Notes under the pieces: generated by a model
Told to the model about the DNA's origin: nothing
Database searches by the model: none
Seen by the model: only the letters and a program-made list of their open reading frames with translations
Assembly: GCA_023451375.1 (NCBI GenBank)
Contig: JAEXZS010000036.1
Span: 1-6,772, forward strand
Length of the DNA stretch: 6,772 nucleotides
Direction: 5' to 3'
From: Pseudomonadota bacterium
GTDB taxonomy: Bacteria; Pseudomonadota; Alphaproteobacteria; Caulobacterales; Caulobacteraceae
Shown here: positions 5,894 through 6,772 of the stretch, one piece after another
Layout of the letters: every line of letters starts with the position of its first letter
Position numbering within the stretch: the first letter of the stretch is position 1
Made by a program: the position numbers and the translations under genes

Positions 5894-6334
5894 TCACACC
5901 GCCAGCGCCGCCTCTCTTATCCGCCCCACCATGCTGTTCAGGCCGTTGGCGCGCTGGCGGGTGAGGGCGGAGGGGAGGCCCAGGCGGTCGAGGGCGGCGC
6001 GGGCGTCGAAGGCGAGGATCTCGGCGGGGGTGCGGCCGGAATAGAGCCTGAGCAGCAGGGCGATGTTGCCCTTGGACAGGGCGCTGTCGGAATCGGCGGC
6101 GAACCACAGGCGGTCGCCGTCGCGCGAGACGGCCAGCCAGACCTGGGCGGCGCAGCCGGGCACCTTGTTGGCTTCGGTGCGGTCGGCGTCGGCCAGGGGC
6201 GCGAGGCCCTTGCCCAGGTCGATGACGTATTCGATCCGCTGCTCCCAGTCCTCGAGCAGGTCGAAGTCGTCGATCAGTTCGGCCAGGACCTGATCCAGCG
6301 AATCGGTCGGGACGGGGCGGGCGGGTTCGCTCAT
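5894..6334 (-). CDS. sufE: SufE family cysteine-desulfurase sulfur acceptor (Fe-S cluster assembly)
   Basis: This 146-residue cytosolic protein accepts persulfide sulfur from the cysteine desulfurase SufS and passes it to the SufBCD scaffold. The N-terminal helix (LDQVLAELIDDFDLLEDWEQRIEYVIDLGKGL) matches the SufE opening with its W-x-x-R-x-x-Y-[VI]-I-x-L-G motif. NKVPGCAAQVW carries the catalytic cysteine C61, equivalent to Cys51 of E. coli SufE. Downstream come the SDSALSKGNIALLL segment, YSGRTPAEIL, and LTRQRANGLNSMVGRI, the family's usual C-terminal R-x-N-G-L-x-x-M motif. The length is close to E. coli SufE (138 residues). The ATG at 6334 fits the family; an upstream in-frame TTG at 6388 adds residues that do not look conserved, though no strong ribosome site precedes the ATG. 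No other suf genes are visible, so it stands apart from the main suf operon. Confidence 0.95.
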   Translation of the reverse strand: MSEPARPVPTDSLDQVLAELIDDFDLLEDWEQRIEYVIDLGKGLAPLADADRTEANKVPGCAAQVWLAVSRDGDRLWFAADSDSALSKGNIALLLRLYSGRTPAEILAFDARAALDRLGLPSALTRQRANGLNSMVGRIREAALAV

Positions 6335-6396
6335 GGCCGCCAGATAGGCCGAGGGCGCGTTAACGACAACCGCCGCGACGGTCCCCAACTATCTGC

Positions 6397-6407
6397 ATGC
6401 GGCGCAT
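6397..6407. repeat. Short palindrome between sufE and the divergent membrane gene
   Basis: ATGCG and CGCAT arms surround a single central base, 63-73 bp upstream of sufE and about 100 bp upstream of the divergent gene. It could be a regulator site for either gene; it matches no operator I know. The rest of the gap (6335-6506) shows no clear promoter. Confidence 0.2.
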
Positions 6408-6496
6408 CTTATGGTGGTCGCCCGTGAGGCGAGCGCCCTCGCGCCGCCACATGTCGAGGCGTACTCTGTCGTCATCGAAGCGCCGGACCGCCGATT

Positions 6497-6501
6497 GACT
6501 C
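6497..6501. promoter_or_regulatory. GANTC (CcrM-type) methylation site immediately upstream of a start codon
   Basis: GACTC ends five bases before the GTG at 6507. In Caulobacterales, CcrM methylates GANTC, and methylation state near promoters can affect transcription of cell-cycle genes. The match is exact, but its role here is only a possibility. Confidence 0.3.
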
Positions 6502-6506
6502 ACGCC

Positions 6507-6772
6507 GTGACCCCTTCCTCCGACGTCCAGGCCCGCGCCGCCCGCGCGACCGGGCGCGACTGGCTCACCGGACCGCAGGCCCTGGCCCTGTGGCACGCGG
6601 GCTGGGCCGTGGCCTCGGCCCTGCTGGCCATGCTGAGCCAGTGGGCCCATCCGGCGGCCGAGGGCGCGACCCCGGCCGCCCTGCTGGTCATGGCCGCGCC
6701 GGGGGTGGCGGGCCTGGTGCTGATGTGGCGCGACGATCCGGGCCTGCGGCTGGCGCTGCTGTGCTTCTGGGC
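6507..6772 (+). CDS. Membrane protein, N-terminal part (3' partial); possibly a sensor histidine kinase
   Basis: From GTG 6507 the frame stays open to the window edge, giving 88 full codons starting VTPSSDVQARAARATGRDWL. After a short cytoplasmic lead, hydrophobic helices lie at about residues 25-47 and 54-74. A third begins at LRLALLCFW, and WRDDPGLR forms the loop between the second and third. This closely spaced multi-helix start resembles the membrane sensor region of some Caulobacterales histidine kinases (DivJ-like architecture), but the HisKA and ATPase domains would lie beyond the window, so that call is weak. No clear ribosome site precedes the GTG; an in-frame TTG at 6495 is the alternative start. 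It is divergent from sufE across about 170 bp. Confidence 0.65.
   Translation, partial: MTPSSDVQARAARATGRDWLTGPQALALWHAGWAVASALLAMLSQWAHPAAEGATPAALLVMAAPGVAGLVLMWRDDPGLRLALLCFW

Overview
The window looks like chromosomal DNA of an alphaproteobacterium, most likely Caulobacterales and probably a Brevundimonas-like organism. The reasons are high GC (roughly 70% or more in most genes), strong GC bias at third codon positions, a DUF6456 protein end, and family resemblance of the membrane, SufE and secreted proteins. This placement comes from recognising the proteins, not from a database search.

Layout from left to right. (1) The 3' end of a DUF6456 protein on the plus strand (1-360). (2) A minus-strand block read right to left: a cytosolic-type arylsulfatase (1450-2982), a Crp/Fnr-family regulator (639-1367), and an 82-residue protein of unknown function (391-639) whose ATG overlaps the regulator's stop codon (TGATG). 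(3) A 204-bp divergent intergenic region with several GC-rich dyads. (4) A plus-strand exported protein with GY-rich repeats (3187-3852). It appears to carry a one-base frameshift near its 3' end: the conserved-looking C-terminus continues in another frame to 3932. (5) A convergent minus-strand multi-pass membrane protein (3937-4617). (6) A patch of clearly lower GC (about 48-62% per 60-base line, against up to 77% elsewhere) holding one unrecognised lipoprotein gene (4807-5739, minus), with a hairpin on each side. (7) sufE, an Fe-S cluster assembly sulfur acceptor (5894-6334, minus). (8) Divergent from sufE, the 5' end of a plus-strand membrane protein (from 6507), possibly the sensor region of a histidine kinase.

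The only visible functional unit is the regulator plus its translationally coupled small protein, possibly co-transcribed with the upstream sulfatase across an 82-bp gap. The rest reads as ordinary, separately transcribed chromosomal genes. I found no rRNA, tRNA, CRISPR array, insertion sequence or phage module. I do not see a clear new multi-gene system. The points most worth a second look are the frameshifted exported protein, the atypical-composition lipoprotein patch, and the regulator/small-protein pair.
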